Shown one piece after another: positions 5,777-12,069 of a DNA stretch of 15,970 nucleotides. Position 1 is the first letter of the stretch, and each line of letters opens with the position of its first letter. Origin of the DNA: Candidatus Iainarchaeum sp. (lineage in GTDB: Archaea > Iainarchaeota > Iainarchaeia > JAADDC01); assembly GCA_015520865.1 (NCBI GenBank), contig WAPE01000068.1, positions 1 to 15,970 on the forward strand. The letters are read 5' to 3'. The notes beneath the pieces were generated by a model, which saw only the letters and a program-made list of their open reading frames with translations, made no database searches and was not told the DNA's origin. Made by a program: the position numbers and the translations under genes.

Positions 5777-6023
5777 GGCTGGCCTCATCTAGAATTACGT
5801 AGTCGCTAACGGCGACCACAGCCTTGTAGGGGATCTCAACAACCCTTTTCTCGAATCCCAGCTTTCGGGCAACCTTAGAATCAGGGGCTATTTCGACAAC
5901 GAGGTATTCGATCATTCCGCTCTTTTCGTCGACGAGGAGATCGAGGAGCTTGCCCAGAACCTCACCCCTGTTTGTGATGACCCTCTTTCCTGAGAGCCTC
6001 CGAGCTATCTCGTACTTAGCCAT
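5766..6023 (-). CDS. PRC-barrel domain protein
   Basis: An 85-aa single-domain PRC-barrel protein: ARRLSGKRVITNRGEVLGKL, then DLLVDEKSGMIEYLVVEI, and a final strand pair KRVVEIPYKAVVAVSDYVIL. It is of the usual length for archaeal stand-alone PRC-barrel proteins, which act as small adaptors in RNA metabolism or in cell division (CdpB-type). The ATG at 6023 is preceded by GAGGTGTTGGAGG. TTAAAAAG on the minus strand near 6060-6067 is a fitting TATA box. The gene is convergent with, and overlaps, the NEMF N-half. It is more canonical than the PRC-barrel protein at 1343-1642. The specific role is unknown. Confidence 0.85.
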   Translation of the reverse strand: MAKYEIARRLSGKRVITNRGEVLGKLLDLLVDEKSGMIEYLVVEIAPDSKVARKLGFEKRVVEIPYKAVVAVSDYVILDEASLRE

Positions 6024-6059
6024 CCTCCAACACCTCGCTAACTATCAAATCAAACTCCT

Positions 6060-6067
6060 TTTTAACT
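6060..6067 (-). promoter_or_regulatory. TATA box of the second PRC-barrel gene
   Basis: TTAAAAAG on the minus strand, about 40 bases before the ATG at 6023, giving a short leader with the ribosome site. Confidence 0.45.
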
Positions 6068-6107
6068 CTTTCTCTCACCGGGGAGCTAGACAAATACACA
6101 GCAACAA

Positions 6108-6114
6108 TTAAATA
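6108..6114 (+). promoter_or_regulatory. TATA box upstream of the structured element and tRNA-Lys
   Basis: TTAAATA places transcription start at about 6132-6137, exactly where the hairpin at 6132-6183 begins and about 65 bases before the tRNA. Confidence 0.5.
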
Positions 6115-6131
6115 CCCTCCCCACGAAACTA

Positions 6132-6183
6132 AGAGATGGGAAGAAACCACGGCTCATCCAACAGAGCCAGCTCCCATAACTCT
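6132..6183 (+). ncRNA. Candidate structured RNA or tRNA leader hairpin
   Basis: Nested pairing is visible: AGAG (6132-6135) with CTCT (6180-6183), ATGGGA (6136-6141) with TCCCAT (6172-6177), then an asymmetric internal loop (nine and three bases), then GGCTC (6151-6155) with GAGCC (6164-6168). The shape, lower stem plus internal loop plus upper stem, resembles an H/ACA-type guide hairpin, but I see no convincing kink-turn and no clean ACA box. It could instead be a structured 5' leader of the tRNA-Lys transcript. Confidence 0.35.
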
Positions 6184-6201
6184 CAGAATGTCTAAGCTCG
6201 A

Positions 6202-6275
6202 GGGCCCGTAGCTCAGCCAGGTAGAGCATCCGGCTCTTAACCGGAGTGTCGGGGGTTCGAATCCCCCCGGGCCCG
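6202..6275 (+). tRNA. tRNA-Lys (anticodon CTT)
   Basis: The full cloverleaf folds. The acceptor stem pairs GGGCCCG (6202-6208) with CGGGCCC (6268-6274). The D stem pairs GCTC (6211-6214) with GAGC (6224-6227). The anticodon stem pairs TCCGG with CCGGA around the loop CTCTTAA, giving anticodon CTT at 6236-6238, which reads AAG. The T stem is GGGGG/CCCCC around TTCGAAT. The discriminator base is G (6275). CCA is not encoded and there is no intron. All stems are perfectly paired and GC-rich, as in thermophiles. Confidence 0.97.
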
Positions 6276-6276
6276 C

Positions 6277-6292
6277 TCAAAACTAGTTTTGA
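6277..6292. terminator. Perfect 16-bp palindrome after tRNA-Lys
   Basis: TCAAAACTAGTTTTGA is a perfect palindrome beginning two bases after the tRNA discriminator. Its TTTT run can end the tRNA transcript on the plus strand and the cdc48 transcript on the minus strand. Confidence 0.45.
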
Positions 6293-6298
6293 TCTTGA

Positions 6299-6326
6299 TC
6301 TAAAAACATAGGAAAAGAAAAGATGG
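6299..6326 (-). terminator. T-rich terminator of cdc48
   Basis: On the minus strand CATCTTTTCTTTTCCTATG is followed by TTTTTAGA, a run of T tracts beginning just after the cdc48 stop codon. Confidence 0.5.
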
Positions 6327-6331
6327 AGGGG

Positions 6332-8680
6332 TTACCTCCACTTCTTGGCTAGGTCCTCGTATTCCTTGATCATCTCTGGTGTTAGGGACGGCTTCACCTT
6401 CTTCAATGCTTCCTCGAAGTCCTTCATCGATACACATCCAATGGTTTCCTTTCCCTCCTTGACAGCCCTTCTTATTGCGTTTAGCCCTGCCTCCTTACAG
6501 ACCGCCGCTATATCTGCTCCTGTATAGCCTTCCGTTTTCTTGGCCAGCTCCTTTAGATCGACATCATCACAGAGCTTCATATTCCTCGTGTGTACCTTGA
6601 AGATCTCTTCCCTGGCCTTCTCGTCTGGCGGGGGTACGTATATGATCCTGTCGAATCTTCCGGGCCTCAGGAGTGCTGGATCGAGCAGATCGGGTCTATT
6701 TGTTGCCGCCATAATGATAACGTCCTTCAAAGAGGCCACACCGTCCATCTCGGTAAGTAGCTGTGCCACCACGCGCTCCGTCACCCTGTTTACGTCGGTT
6801 CCGCGGGCCGGTGCGATGGCATCGATCTCGTCAAAGAAGACCACCGACGGAGCGACCATCCTGGCCCTGTGGAAGATCTTCCTGATGGCCCTTTCGCTTT
6901 CACCCACCCACTTCGAGAGCACCTCAGGCCCCCTAACGGGTATGAAGTTCGCTCCGCTTTCTGTAGCCACCGCCTTAGCTAGTAGTGTCTTACCTGTTCC
7001 GGGCGGCCCGAATAGCAGTATACCCTTGGGTGGTTCTATGCCAGCCTCCTCAAAGAGCTTCGGATACTTCAGAGGCCACTCAATGGCTTCCCTTAGGGCT
7101 TGTTTTACGTCTTCTAGGCCTCCAATGTCTTCCCATCTCACCTTTGGTACCTCTACCATGACTTCCCGCATACCGGAGGGCTCAACCCTCAACAACGCCT
7201 TCTCGAAGTCTTCCCTTGTGACCTTCATCTTCTCTAGGAATTCCTTTGATAGAGGTTCTTCGCCGAGTTCCTTGATGTTTGGTAGGTACCTCCTTAGGGC
7301 AATCATTGCGGCCTCCTTAGCTAGAGCTGCGAGATCTGCTCCTGTATAACCGTGGGTCTTGTCTGCAATCTCGTCCAGTAGATCGTCCTTGAGCTCGTAT
7401 TCGAGCCTCCTATACTTCTCCGGAGGTAGCTTCTTCGCTTCTTCCTTTATCTTTTCCAGGTCAAGGTCCTTCACCTTCTCTAAAAACTTCTTGAACTCTT
7501 CATCCTTCTCCGCCAACCTCTCCAGTACCTTAATTACCCTCTCCTTCGAGTCAAACACCTCGATGGGCATCCTCCTCGTGTGGATGTGAAGTATCTCCTT
7601 CCTGCCTTCCCTGTTCGGCAGACCGATCTCTATCTCTCTATCAAACCTTCCAGGCCTCCGGAGGGCCGGATCTATTGCATCGGGCCGGTTGGTGGACGCA
7701 ATAACGATGACCTGGCCCCTGGACTTCAGTCCATCCATGAGGGTTAGTAATTGAGCTACCAGCCTCTTCTCCGTTTCTCCCGTTACCTCTTCTCTCTTTG
7801 GAGCTATGGCATCGATCTCGTCGATGTATATGATAGCGGGAGCGTTTTTCTCAGCCTCTTCAAAGATCTTCCTTAGGTTCTGCTCAGATTCTCCGTAGTA
7901 CTTTGAGACGATTTCGGGACCGTTGACTGCAATGAAGTAGGCATCGCTCTCACAGGCTACTGCCCTTGCAAGGAGGGTTTTACCCGTTCCCGGAGGCCCG
8001 TATAGTAAAACTCCCTTGGGTGGCTCGATGCCAAGCCTCTGGAAGACCTCAGGGTGCTTCAGCGGGAGCTCTACCATCTCCCTTATGAGCTCTATCTCCT
8101 TCTTTAGGCCTCCAATATCCTCGTAGGTCACACATCCTGCCCTTGCCTCCTCAGGCCTTTCCTTCAGCTCTATCTTCGTTTCCCTGTCGATGAACACAAC
8201 TCCCTTTGGTTCCGTTCTAGAAACAACTGCCCTAATCCCTATCGTTTCAAAGTATCCAGGTACGTAAACAGGTATCGTTATCGTGTCGCCCTCTGTGATC
8301 GGTCGCTCAAGCAGATACTCCTTGAGGCTTTCTCTATCGATTCTCTTTAGGATCTCTGCGCTTTCCTCATCTGCCGGAGCTAACACGATTTTCCTAGCTG
8401 GCTTTTTCTCCTTGACCGGCATCACTTCTATTTCTTCTCCCTCTGACGCCCCTGCAGATCTTCTAAGGTCTCCATCCATTCGAATGATATTTGGATGCAT
8501 CTCCTCGTCGTCGCTGTATAGCCTAAAGGCCCTTGCTACCGTCTCCTTCTCACCCCTGATGAGTATGAAGTCTCCAGAGGCGAGACCAAGCTCCCTAAAG
8601 ACCTTGGAAGGTAGTCTAGCGATCCCCCTTCCTACATCTTGTTGATAAGCCCGCGCAACCCTCAACCTAACGCTCTTCAT
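6332..8680 (-). CDS. cdc48: CDC48/VAT-type double AAA+ ATPase
   Basis: A 782-aa archaeal p97/CDC48 homologue that unfolds proteins for degradation or remodelling in the cytosol. The order is: N domain (residues 1-175; double-psi barrel [18 protein letters not shown] plus the second lobe), D1 with Walker A GPPGTGKT (228-235), Walker B IIYIDEID (283-290), pore loop KYYG and RPGRFDR, and D2 with Walker A (558-565), Walker B VVFFDEID (613-620), pore loop KWVG and RPGRFDR. All catalytic residues are present. D1 carries a charged helical insertion of about 65 residues (about 373-437), like the one in Thermococcales CDC48. The C-terminus ends AKKWR, with no HbYX proteasome-docking motif. It is the second gene of an operon with the HSR1-like regulator: the gap is four bases and a perfect SD (GGAGGTGA) lies in the regulator's last codons, so it is likely heat-regulated. 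Confidence 0.97.
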   Translation of the reverse strand: MKSVRLRVARAYQQDVGRGIARLPSKVFRELGLASGDFILIRGEKETVARAFRLYSDDEEMHPNIIRMDGDLRRSAGASEGEEIEVMPVKEKKPARKIVLAPADEESAEILKRIDRESLKEYLLERPITEGDTITIPVYVPGYFETIGIRAVVSRTEPKGVVFIDRETKIELKERPEEARAGCVTYEDIGGLKKEIELIREMVELPLKHPEVFQRLGIEPPKGVLLYGPPGTGKTLLARAVACESDAYFIAVNGPEIVSKYYGESEQNLRKIFEEAEKNAPAIIYIDEIDAIAPKREEVTGETEKRLVAQLLTLMDGLKSRGQVIVIASTNRPDAIDPALRRPGRFDREIEIGLPNREGRKEILHIHTRRMPIEVFDSKERVIKVLERLAEKDEEFKKFLEKVKDLDLEKIKEEAKKLPPEKYRRLEYELKDDLLDEIADKTHGYTGADLAALAKEAAMIALRRYLPNIKELGEEPLSKEFLEKMKVTREDFEKALLRVEPSGMREVMVEVPKVRWEDIGGLEDVKQALREAIEWPLKYPKLFEEAGIEPPKGILLFGPPGTGKTLLAKAVATESGANFIPVRGPEVLSKWVGESERAIRKIFHRARMVAPSVVFFDEIDAIAPARGTDVNRVTERVVAQLLTEMDGVASLKDVIIMAATNRPDLLDPALLRPGRFDRIIYVPPPDEKAREEIFKVHTRNMKLCDDVDLKELAKKTEGYTGADIAAVCKEAGLNAIRRAVKEGKETIGCVSMKDFEEALKKVKPSLTPEMIKEYEDLAKKWR

Positions 8681-8684
8681 CCTC

Positions 8685-9065
8685 TCACCTCCTAGGCAGG
8701 TTTAACATCCTGTCGAGCTCCCGCGCAACCCGAAGGAGGTCCTCAAAGACCCTGTCCACATCCCTCTTTATTTCCTCTATGGTCCTCTGGAACGTCGCCT
8801 CCCGAAGGCTGTACTTCGAGCCCCTCTTGACGAGGAGCCCAGCTCTTACTAGTTTTCCTATGTGATAGATCGTCGTGGTCCTCTTTGCTACACCGCTGGA
8901 GATCTTTGTAGAGCTCTCCGGACCTTCTATGAGCCTGAAAAGGATCTCCCTGTAGAGAGGAAGGTTCCTTTCAAACCCAAGACTTCGCAGTATGTACTCT
9001 GTCAGCTCCTTCGGGTCCTCCTTATAGGGTCGCGAGAGCCGACGTACTGTCAACTCTAGCTCCAT
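8685..9065 (-). CDS. HSR1-like heat-shock transcriptional regulator
   Basis: A 126-aa winged helix-turn-helix protein. Helices [20 protein letters not shown] and [19 protein letters not shown] precede a wing, [10 protein letters not shown] 35-residue amphipathic C-terminal helix ([17 protein letters not shown], then ELDRML) follows. Its position, first in an operon with cdc48 and next to hsp20, matches the Archaeoglobus fulgidus HSR1-cdc48-hsp20 arrangement, where HSR1 represses its own operon. By inference this is the equivalent regulator. A TATA box about 27 bases before the ATG gives a leaderless mRNA, and TGTCAAAT/ATTTGACA half-sites flank it, fitting autorepression. It differs from A. 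fulgidus in that hsp20 is divergent. The gene at 67-531 is a paralogue. Confidence 0.85.
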   Translation of the reverse strand: MELELTVRRLSRPYKEDPKELTEYILRSLGFERNLPLYREILFRLIEGPESSTKISSGVAKRTTTIYHIGKLVRAGLLVKRGSKYSLREATFQRTIEEIKRDVDRVFEDLLRVARELDRMLNLPRR

Positions 9066-9066
9066 C

Positions 9067-9105
9067 TGTCAAATATTTATAGACAATCTTTAAAAAGATT
9101 TGACA
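9067..9105. promoter_or_regulatory. Shared divergent promoter and operator of hsr-cdc48 and hsp20
   Basis: Perfect inverted half-sites TGTCAAAT (9067-9074) and ATTTGACA (9098-9105) are centred 31 bp apart, about three helical turns. Between them lie an inner inverted repeat AATCTTT-AA-AAAGATT (9085-9100), whose CTTTAAAAAG core can serve as a TATA box on either strand, and TTTATAG (9076-9082). Read leftwards, transcription would start at the hsr ATG (9065). Read rightwards, it would start near 9105-9119. A dimeric repressor bound here would cover both promoters. Confidence 0.6.
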
Positions 9106-9119
9106 CTAATATACTATTC

Positions 9120-9204
9120 GGGGAGAAGGGGGTGAGAGCCATGACGTGGAGGTGGATAGTCATTTAGTCCATCTCCCGTTGTGGCTCTTGCCTTCCTTCT
9201 TCCC
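9120..9204 (+). other. Near-perfect long hairpin in the hsp20 leader
   Basis: Bases 9120-9141 pair with 9182-9204, and 9142-9157 pair with 9167-9181. This gives about 37 base pairs including some G-T wobbles, with single-base bulges near 9147 and 9194 and a loop of about nine bases. An SD-like GGGGGTGAG (9127-9135) and the ATG of an eight-codon reading frame (9141-9167) lie inside the 5' arm. The hsp20 ribosome site (9218-9226) lies outside, 14 bases downstream. It could be a regulatory leader structure or a separately processed small RNA. Confidence 0.5.
9141..9167 (+). CDS. Possible eight-codon leader peptide ahead of hsp20
   Basis: ATG to TAG encodes MTWRWIVI. The upstream GGGGGTGAG matches the hsp20 ribosome site GGGGGTGAT and has proper spacing. 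The whole frame lies in the hairpin at 9120-9204, so access would depend on RNA melting. It may be chance: such a short frame has little statistical weight. Confidence 0.2.
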   Translation: MTWRWIVI

Positions 9205-9230
9205 ATTTTAGTGCTCACGGGGGTGATAGA

Positions 9231-9674
9231 ATGGTCTACGATCCTTTTGACGAGATAAGAAGAATCCACAGGGAGCTCGACCGTATCTTCAGCGAGATGT
9301 TTGGTCGTATAGGACGGGTGGAGTCCCCTGTCATGGTTAGAGAGCCTGCCGTTGATCTCATCGATGAGGGTGACCACTTCCTCCTGGTTGTAGAGCTTCC
9401 TGGAGTTCGCAAAGAGGACGTCGAGCTCTACGTAAACAGGGATAGTGTCACGATAAAGGCTGAACGCCGCGGCGGTGAAGAGAAAAAGGGAGGAAGCTAT
9501 TATGTCAGGGAGAGGGTTTATTCCGCATTCTACAGGACGATAACGCTTCCAGAGCCCGTTATACCCGAGGAAACCAGGGCAACGTTCAGGAACGGCGTTC
9601 TTGAGGTGGTTCTCAAGAAAGAAAAGCCAAAGCTTGAAGGAGAGGAAAAGGGCTACAGGGTAGCAATAGAGTAA
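9231..9674 (+). CDS. hsp20: Small heat-shock protein (Hsp20/alpha-crystallin family)
   Basis: A 147-aa protein, typical for archaeal sHsps. An N-terminal arm (YDPFDEIRRIHRELDRIFSE) precedes the alpha-crystallin domain from about residue 40. That domain has PAVDLIDEGDHFLLVVELPG and the signature A(T)FRNGVLEVVLKK (about residues 116-130). The C-terminal tail contains RVAIE, an I/V-x-I-type anchoring motif used in oligomer assembly. It holds unfolding proteins in the cytosol and would cooperate with CDC48, whose operon is divergent from it. The start is firm: GGGGGTGAT sits five bases before the ATG. Control probably comes from the shared operator, possibly with input from the leader hairpin. 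It is not in one transcript with the pilin-like genes downstream, judging by their different leader and the 24-base gap, though read-through is possible. Confidence 0.95.
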   Translation: MVYDPFDEIRRIHRELDRIFSEMFGRIGRVESPVMVREPAVDLIDEGDHFLLVVELPGVRKEDVELYVNRDSVTIKAERRGGEEKKGGSYYVRERVYSAFYRTITLPEPVIPEETRATFRNGVLEVVLKKEKPKLEGEEKGYRVAIE

Positions 9675-9698
9675 AAACACCCCCTTCCATTATCCTTT

Positions 9699-10121
9699 GT
9701 GCGGGCCTTCCTGTCGTCTGTCATCGGTGCCGCTATGCTCATCCTCCTTCTCTACCTTTATATCGCCTGGTTCAACCTCAAAGATCTGGACACCTCCTTC
9801 TCAAACTACGTTAAGATGAACCACGACGTGTATAGGAGGGCAGAACTCGAAAACGCTGTTTATAACCTTCTAAAGGAAGAGATCGTTGTTTGTGACGCCC
9901 TTCTATCAAGGGGAGGGGATCTTAAAGACTGCTCTAATCTTGTAAACAACTCACTTCGAACACTGCTCGTTTCCTATGGCATTGTTCCACCATCGGGAGT
10001 CATCGTTGAGCCCGTCCTAAAACCAGACCTCCACCTTGTTGTCGTTAAAGAGGTGAAGGGATCGATAGGCGACGCAGAGTACCGGCTTCCCCTGGGGGCG
10101 GAGGTGGGACCATCCGGATAG
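9699..10121 (+). CDS. Small membrane-anchored pilin-like protein (first of operon)
   Basis: A 140-aa protein: VRAF leader, then a hydrophobic helix (SVIGAAMLILLLYLYIAWF), then a soluble domain that is helical first (AELENAVYNLLKEEIVVCDALL) and beta-rich later, with two cysteines 15 residues apart. It starts at GTG 9699 without a clear SD. It opens a run of four same-strand genes that all have N-terminal hydrophobic helices and touch or overlap, so they probably form one operon for a pseudopilin or filament-like complex. No known family is evident beyond this architecture. Confidence 0.6.
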   Translation: MRAFLSSVIGAAMLILLLYLYIAWFNLKDLDTSFSNYVKMNHDVYRRAELENAVYNLLKEEIVVCDALLSRGGDLKDCSNLVNNSLRTLLVSYGIVPPSGVIVEPVLKPDLHLVVVKEVKGSIGDAEYRLPLGAEVGPSG

Positions 10122-10135
10122 AGATCCTTATCTAC

Positions 10136-10372
10136 GTGTTTATCTTAATCGCCATCCTCAACGCTCTAATGCTCCTACCCAGACCAGATACCTCCTTCCT
10201 TATCCTCCACTCCTGTCACTACCTCATAACAGCTTCCTCGATCCATTCGGCGTCTGTTTCCTTCCCCTGTAGGATAGAAGAGGGAAAGCTTCTCTACCGA
10301 AATGCTTCAGAGGATCTAAACTCCACGTCCTACGGTGTGGTGGTGAGTGGTGAACACTGGACTTCTCCTTGA
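10136..10372 (+). CDS. Small pilin-like protein with uncertain start
   Basis: With the GTG at 10136 the protein has 78 residues and begins in the middle of a hydrophobic helix (FILIAILNALMLL), too short to span a membrane. The same frame is open upstream and would add IRIEILIY, giving a full pilin-like helix with a conserved-looking glutamate. A strong GGAGGTG (10100-10106) sits five bases before an ATC codon at 10112, so a rare non-ATG start there is plausible. The rest has two cysteines (HSCHY, FPCRIEEG) and a short beta-rich domain. It overlaps the next gene by 26 bases and belongs to the same operon. Confidence 0.5.
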   Translation: MFILIAILNALMLLPRPDTSFLILHSCHYLITASSIHSASVSFPCRIEEGKLLYRNASEDLNSTSYGVVVSGEHWTSP

Positions 10373-10706
10373 GGTCTTAATCGTCTCCTTCGTTCTCATC
10401 CTTCTTCTATCCCTGTTTACACTGCACTACTCTGCCCTTTCGGTTCTTCTCCTCAACGAGAAGGAATCCTATAGGATTCTGAAGGCCCTGTCGATCTCAG
10501 ATAACTATGTTTCCAACGTTCTGTCTATCGTCCGTCTGAATACAAAGGTAAACAACCTTGTGGATTGTAGCAAGCTTTCTTGCGACGGAAACATCTACGT
10601 ACGGTGCGGATCCTTTGTATGCGGAACTAGAAGCGGTAAATTGGTTGTGAAGCGGCCCGTTGTCTACAACGGAAGGGAGATAAACCTGGAGGTGGGGATC
10701 CCGTGA
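10347..10706 (+). CDS. Class III pilin-like protein
   Basis: A 119-aa protein. The leader NTG is followed by LLLEVLIVSFVLILLLSLF, that is, glycine at the expected prepilin-peptidase cut and glutamate near mature position 4-5, as in type IV pilins. The soluble part contains four cysteines: VDCSKLSCDG and YVRCGSFVCG. Consecutive GTG codons at 10347 and 10350 are both possible starts. It overlaps the genes on both sides (26 bases with the previous, 4 with the next), so translation is probably coupled. It is likely a minor subunit of the surface filament encoded by this cluster. Confidence 0.65.
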   Translation: MVNTGLLLEVLIVSFVLILLLSLFTLHYSALSVLLLNEKESYRILKALSISDNYVSNVLSIVRLNTKVNNLVDCSKLSCDGNIYVRCGSFVCGTRSGKLVVKRPVVYNGREINLEVGIP

Positions 10707-10861
10707 GGTCACAGGCCCTCCTTATCGAAGCCCTCGTTGTTTTTCTCATCGTCGCTATCGCCCTTTTCCTCTTCGTTCCACTCCACCAAGATGTGTCCCC
10801 CTACGTTAAAGCCATAATAAGGAACGACAAGGCCCAGGTAAATCGCTTACTGGGGCACTAA
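10703..10861 (+). CDS. Tiny class III pilin-like protein (52 aa)
   Basis: GTG at 10703 overlaps the previous stop as GTGA, with GGAGGTG (10688-10694) eight bases upstream. The product starts MRSQALLIEALVVFLIVAI, continues through ALFLFVP, and ends in a charged segment, NDKAQVNRLLGH. The RSQ leader and glutamate at mature position about 5-6 match the minus-strand pilin at 11184-11351 (MRSQVSAELL). Archaeal major pilins can be this small, being almost only the helix. It is the last gene of the plus-strand operon and its end overlaps the convergent pilin-like gene at 10847 by 15 bases. Confidence 0.7.
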   Translation: MRSQALLIEALVVFLIVAIALFLFVPLHQDVSPYVKAIIRNDKAQVNRLLGH

Positions 10862-11179
10862 TTCGCAGTTCCTTTCGACGAAGACTTTGCCCTCTCCACC
10901 ACCCTTGCACTTCACGGGCATGCAAATATCCTTCCAGCAAATCTTCCCGGCCGAGCAGAACACGTTTACCTCGTAGGGTGCGTAAACCTTCACGTTGTCG
11001 ACGTATCCGCATGTCTGCATCCTGTCTTCGATAACCTGTGATAGGTACTTCAAGTGCAGCTTTCTTAGCCCCACATCAACGGTTTTATAAAGTCCATAGA
11101 ACGCCGTTAAAAGCGCTACAGCCAAGGCCATGATGCCAGCCGCCGTTATGAGCGAATCGATGGTTACCTGGGCCCTCAT
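10847..11179 (-). CDS. Class III pilin-like protein with cysteine-rich domain
   Basis: A 110-aa protein. The leader MRAQ is followed by VTIDSLITAAGIMALAVALL and a soluble domain of about 75 residues with six cysteines (QTCGYV, VFCSAGKICWKDICM, VKCKGG, RNCELV), likely disulfide-bonded outside the cell. The R-S/A-Q leader with an acidic residue near mature position 5 is shared with the neighbouring pilins. It lies four bases after the stop of the 55-aa pilin gene and is cotranscribed with it. A minor pilin or tip or adhesin subunit is the likely role. Confidence 0.7.
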   Translation of the reverse strand: MRAQVTIDSLITAAGIMALAVALLTAFYGLYKTVDVGLRKLHLKYLSQVIEDRMQTCGYVDNVKVYAPYEVNVFCSAGKICWKDICMPVKCKGGGEGKVFVERNCELVPQ

Positions 11180-11183
11180 ATCA

Positions 11184-11351
11184 TCACGAGTTGAGGAGGT
11201 TTTCTATAACGTTGTTGAGCTCACCTTGCGCCTTTTCGTACTTGTTCGTCATCACCTTTGCAGATTTCTGCATCTGGGTAAAGACGTAAACCGCGAGGGC
11301 GGCCAGAACGGCTATGACGATAAGGAGTTCCGCCGATACCTGCGACCTCAT
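11184..11351 (-). CDS. Tiny class III pilin (55 aa), probable filament subunit
   Basis: I chose the ATG at 11351, giving MRSQVSAELLIVIAVLAALA then VYVFTQMQKSAK and a charged helix ending NNVIENLLNS. A longer in-frame extension to 11492 reads through the divergent promoter and is not pilin-like. A TATA box (TTAAATAG, minus strand, 11374-11381) lies 26 bases before this ATG, so the mRNA is leaderless. The sequence is nearly all helix, with leader RSQ, serine and glutamate after it as in archaeal class III (DPANN-type) pilins. It is the best candidate for a major subunit in this cluster. It is followed in the operon by the cysteine-rich pilin-like gene. Confidence 0.75.
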   Translation of the reverse strand: MRSQVSAELLIVIAVLAALAVYVFTQMQKSAKVMTNKYEKAQGELNNVIENLLNS

Positions 11352-11373
11352 AGAAATAATTCTGAGGCGAGCT

Positions 11374-11396
11374 CTATTTAACGGAAATCTATTAAC
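11374..11396. promoter_or_regulatory. Back-to-back TATA boxes for the pilin and the membrane peptidase
   Basis: TTAAATAG (minus strand, 11374-11381) serves the pilin ATG at 11351. CTATTAAC (plus strand, 11389-11396) is 26 bases before the GTG at 11419. Both imply leaderless mRNAs from a compact divergent promoter. Confidence 0.55.
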
Positions 11397-11418
11397 CCCT
11401 TCGTAAAGAAGTATCCTC

Positions 11419-11979
11419 GTGGATAAGGAGGAGATCTTTGAACTCGTTGTTTCCTGGCTAACCCTGTCTGTGGCCTTCGCCTGGAACCTCAACCCTGTGA
11501 CGTTCTTCTATTCCCTCCCCTTCTACCTCTTGGCCGTGGGAACCGCCTTCGTCTTCCACGAGCTCGCTCACCGCTTCGTAGCCAACAAGTTTGGCTATCC
11601 CGCAAGGTTTGTTATGTGGAAGGAGGGTCTCATCTTTGCAGTCCTTCTTGCCATTCTAACTAACGGTAGGTTCGTTTTTGCAGCTCCAGGGGCCGTATAC
11701 ATCTTTGGTCACCCCCGAGAAAGAGAGAACGCCTATATCTCCCTTGCTGGACCCGCTACAAACCTCCTCCTTTCTTACCTCTTCTTCTTTCTAGCACTTC
11801 TCCTTCAGTATCCGCACCAGCTCTTTTACCTCCTCCTTTCCCTTGCCAAGGTTAACGCCTTCATAGGTTTCTTCAACATGATGCCCATATTTCCCTTAGA
11901 TGGGGCAAAGGTCCTCCCCTGGAACCCGTTTATTTATTTCCTCGTTTTGCTGGCCTTTACTCCCTTTTTCCTCTTCTAA
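11419..11979 (+). CDS. Site-2-protease-type membrane metallopeptidase (M50)
   Basis: A 186-aa multi-pass protein with the zinc site FHELAHRF (HExxH, about residues 48-52) in a membrane helix and the second motif NMMPIFPLDGAKVL (about residues 153-166), whose aspartate is the third zinc ligand. Between them is the GPATNLLLSYLF helix typical of family M50B. At 186 residues it is a minimal catalytic core without a PDZ domain. Such enzymes cut membrane-spanning helices, often to release regulators. It shares a divergent promoter with the pilin operon, which suggests but does not prove a link to pilin or membrane-anchor processing. The GTG start is set by a TATA box 26 bases upstream. T-rich DNA (from 11962) marks the 3' end. 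Confidence 0.88.
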   Translation: MDKEEIFELVVSWLTLSVAFAWNLNPVTFFYSLPFYLLAVGTAFVFHELAHRFVANKFGYPARFVMWKEGLIFAVLLAILTNGRFVFAAPGAVYIFGHPRERENAYISLAGPATNLLLSYLFFFLALLLQYPHQLFYLLLSLAKVNAFIGFFNMMPIFPLDGAKVLPWNPFIYFLVLLAFTPFFLF

Positions 11980-12039
11980 TTTCTTTTCGTTTCCTGCCGG
12001 TTATGTAGCGAACTGTAACCGCCTCGGTGAACAATGAGG

Positions 12040-12048
12040 TATATATAG
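12040..12048 (+). promoter_or_regulatory. Strong TATA box ahead of the candidate RNA
   Basis: TATATATAG with purines upstream. Transcription would start near 12070. No protein-coding start follows at the right distance; the next gene has its own TATA box at 12196. Confidence 0.5.
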
Positions 12049-12069
12049 GACCCCCATCTCTTACCTACG

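Noticed and set aside
6086..6280. 64-aa minus-strand frame across the tRNA
   Set aside because: It is antisense to the perfectly folded tRNA-Lys and its hairpin; the GPGGIRTPDTPV start is the well-known false translation of a tRNA gene.
6540..7349. 269-aa plus-strand frame inside cdc48
   Set aside because: It is a serine-rich shadow of the AAA+ coding sequence, typical of the antisense frame of a biased gene.
9114..9680. 188-aa minus-strand frame opposite hsp20
   Set aside because: The plus strand encodes a clear alpha-crystallin protein with a good ribosome site; the antisense frame has no recognisable features.
11184..11492. 102-aa version of the minus-strand pilin
   Set aside because: The extra 47 N-terminal residues read through the divergent promoter and into the peptidase gene. 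The internal ATG at 11351 gives a canonical pilin start with a TATA box 26 bases upstream.
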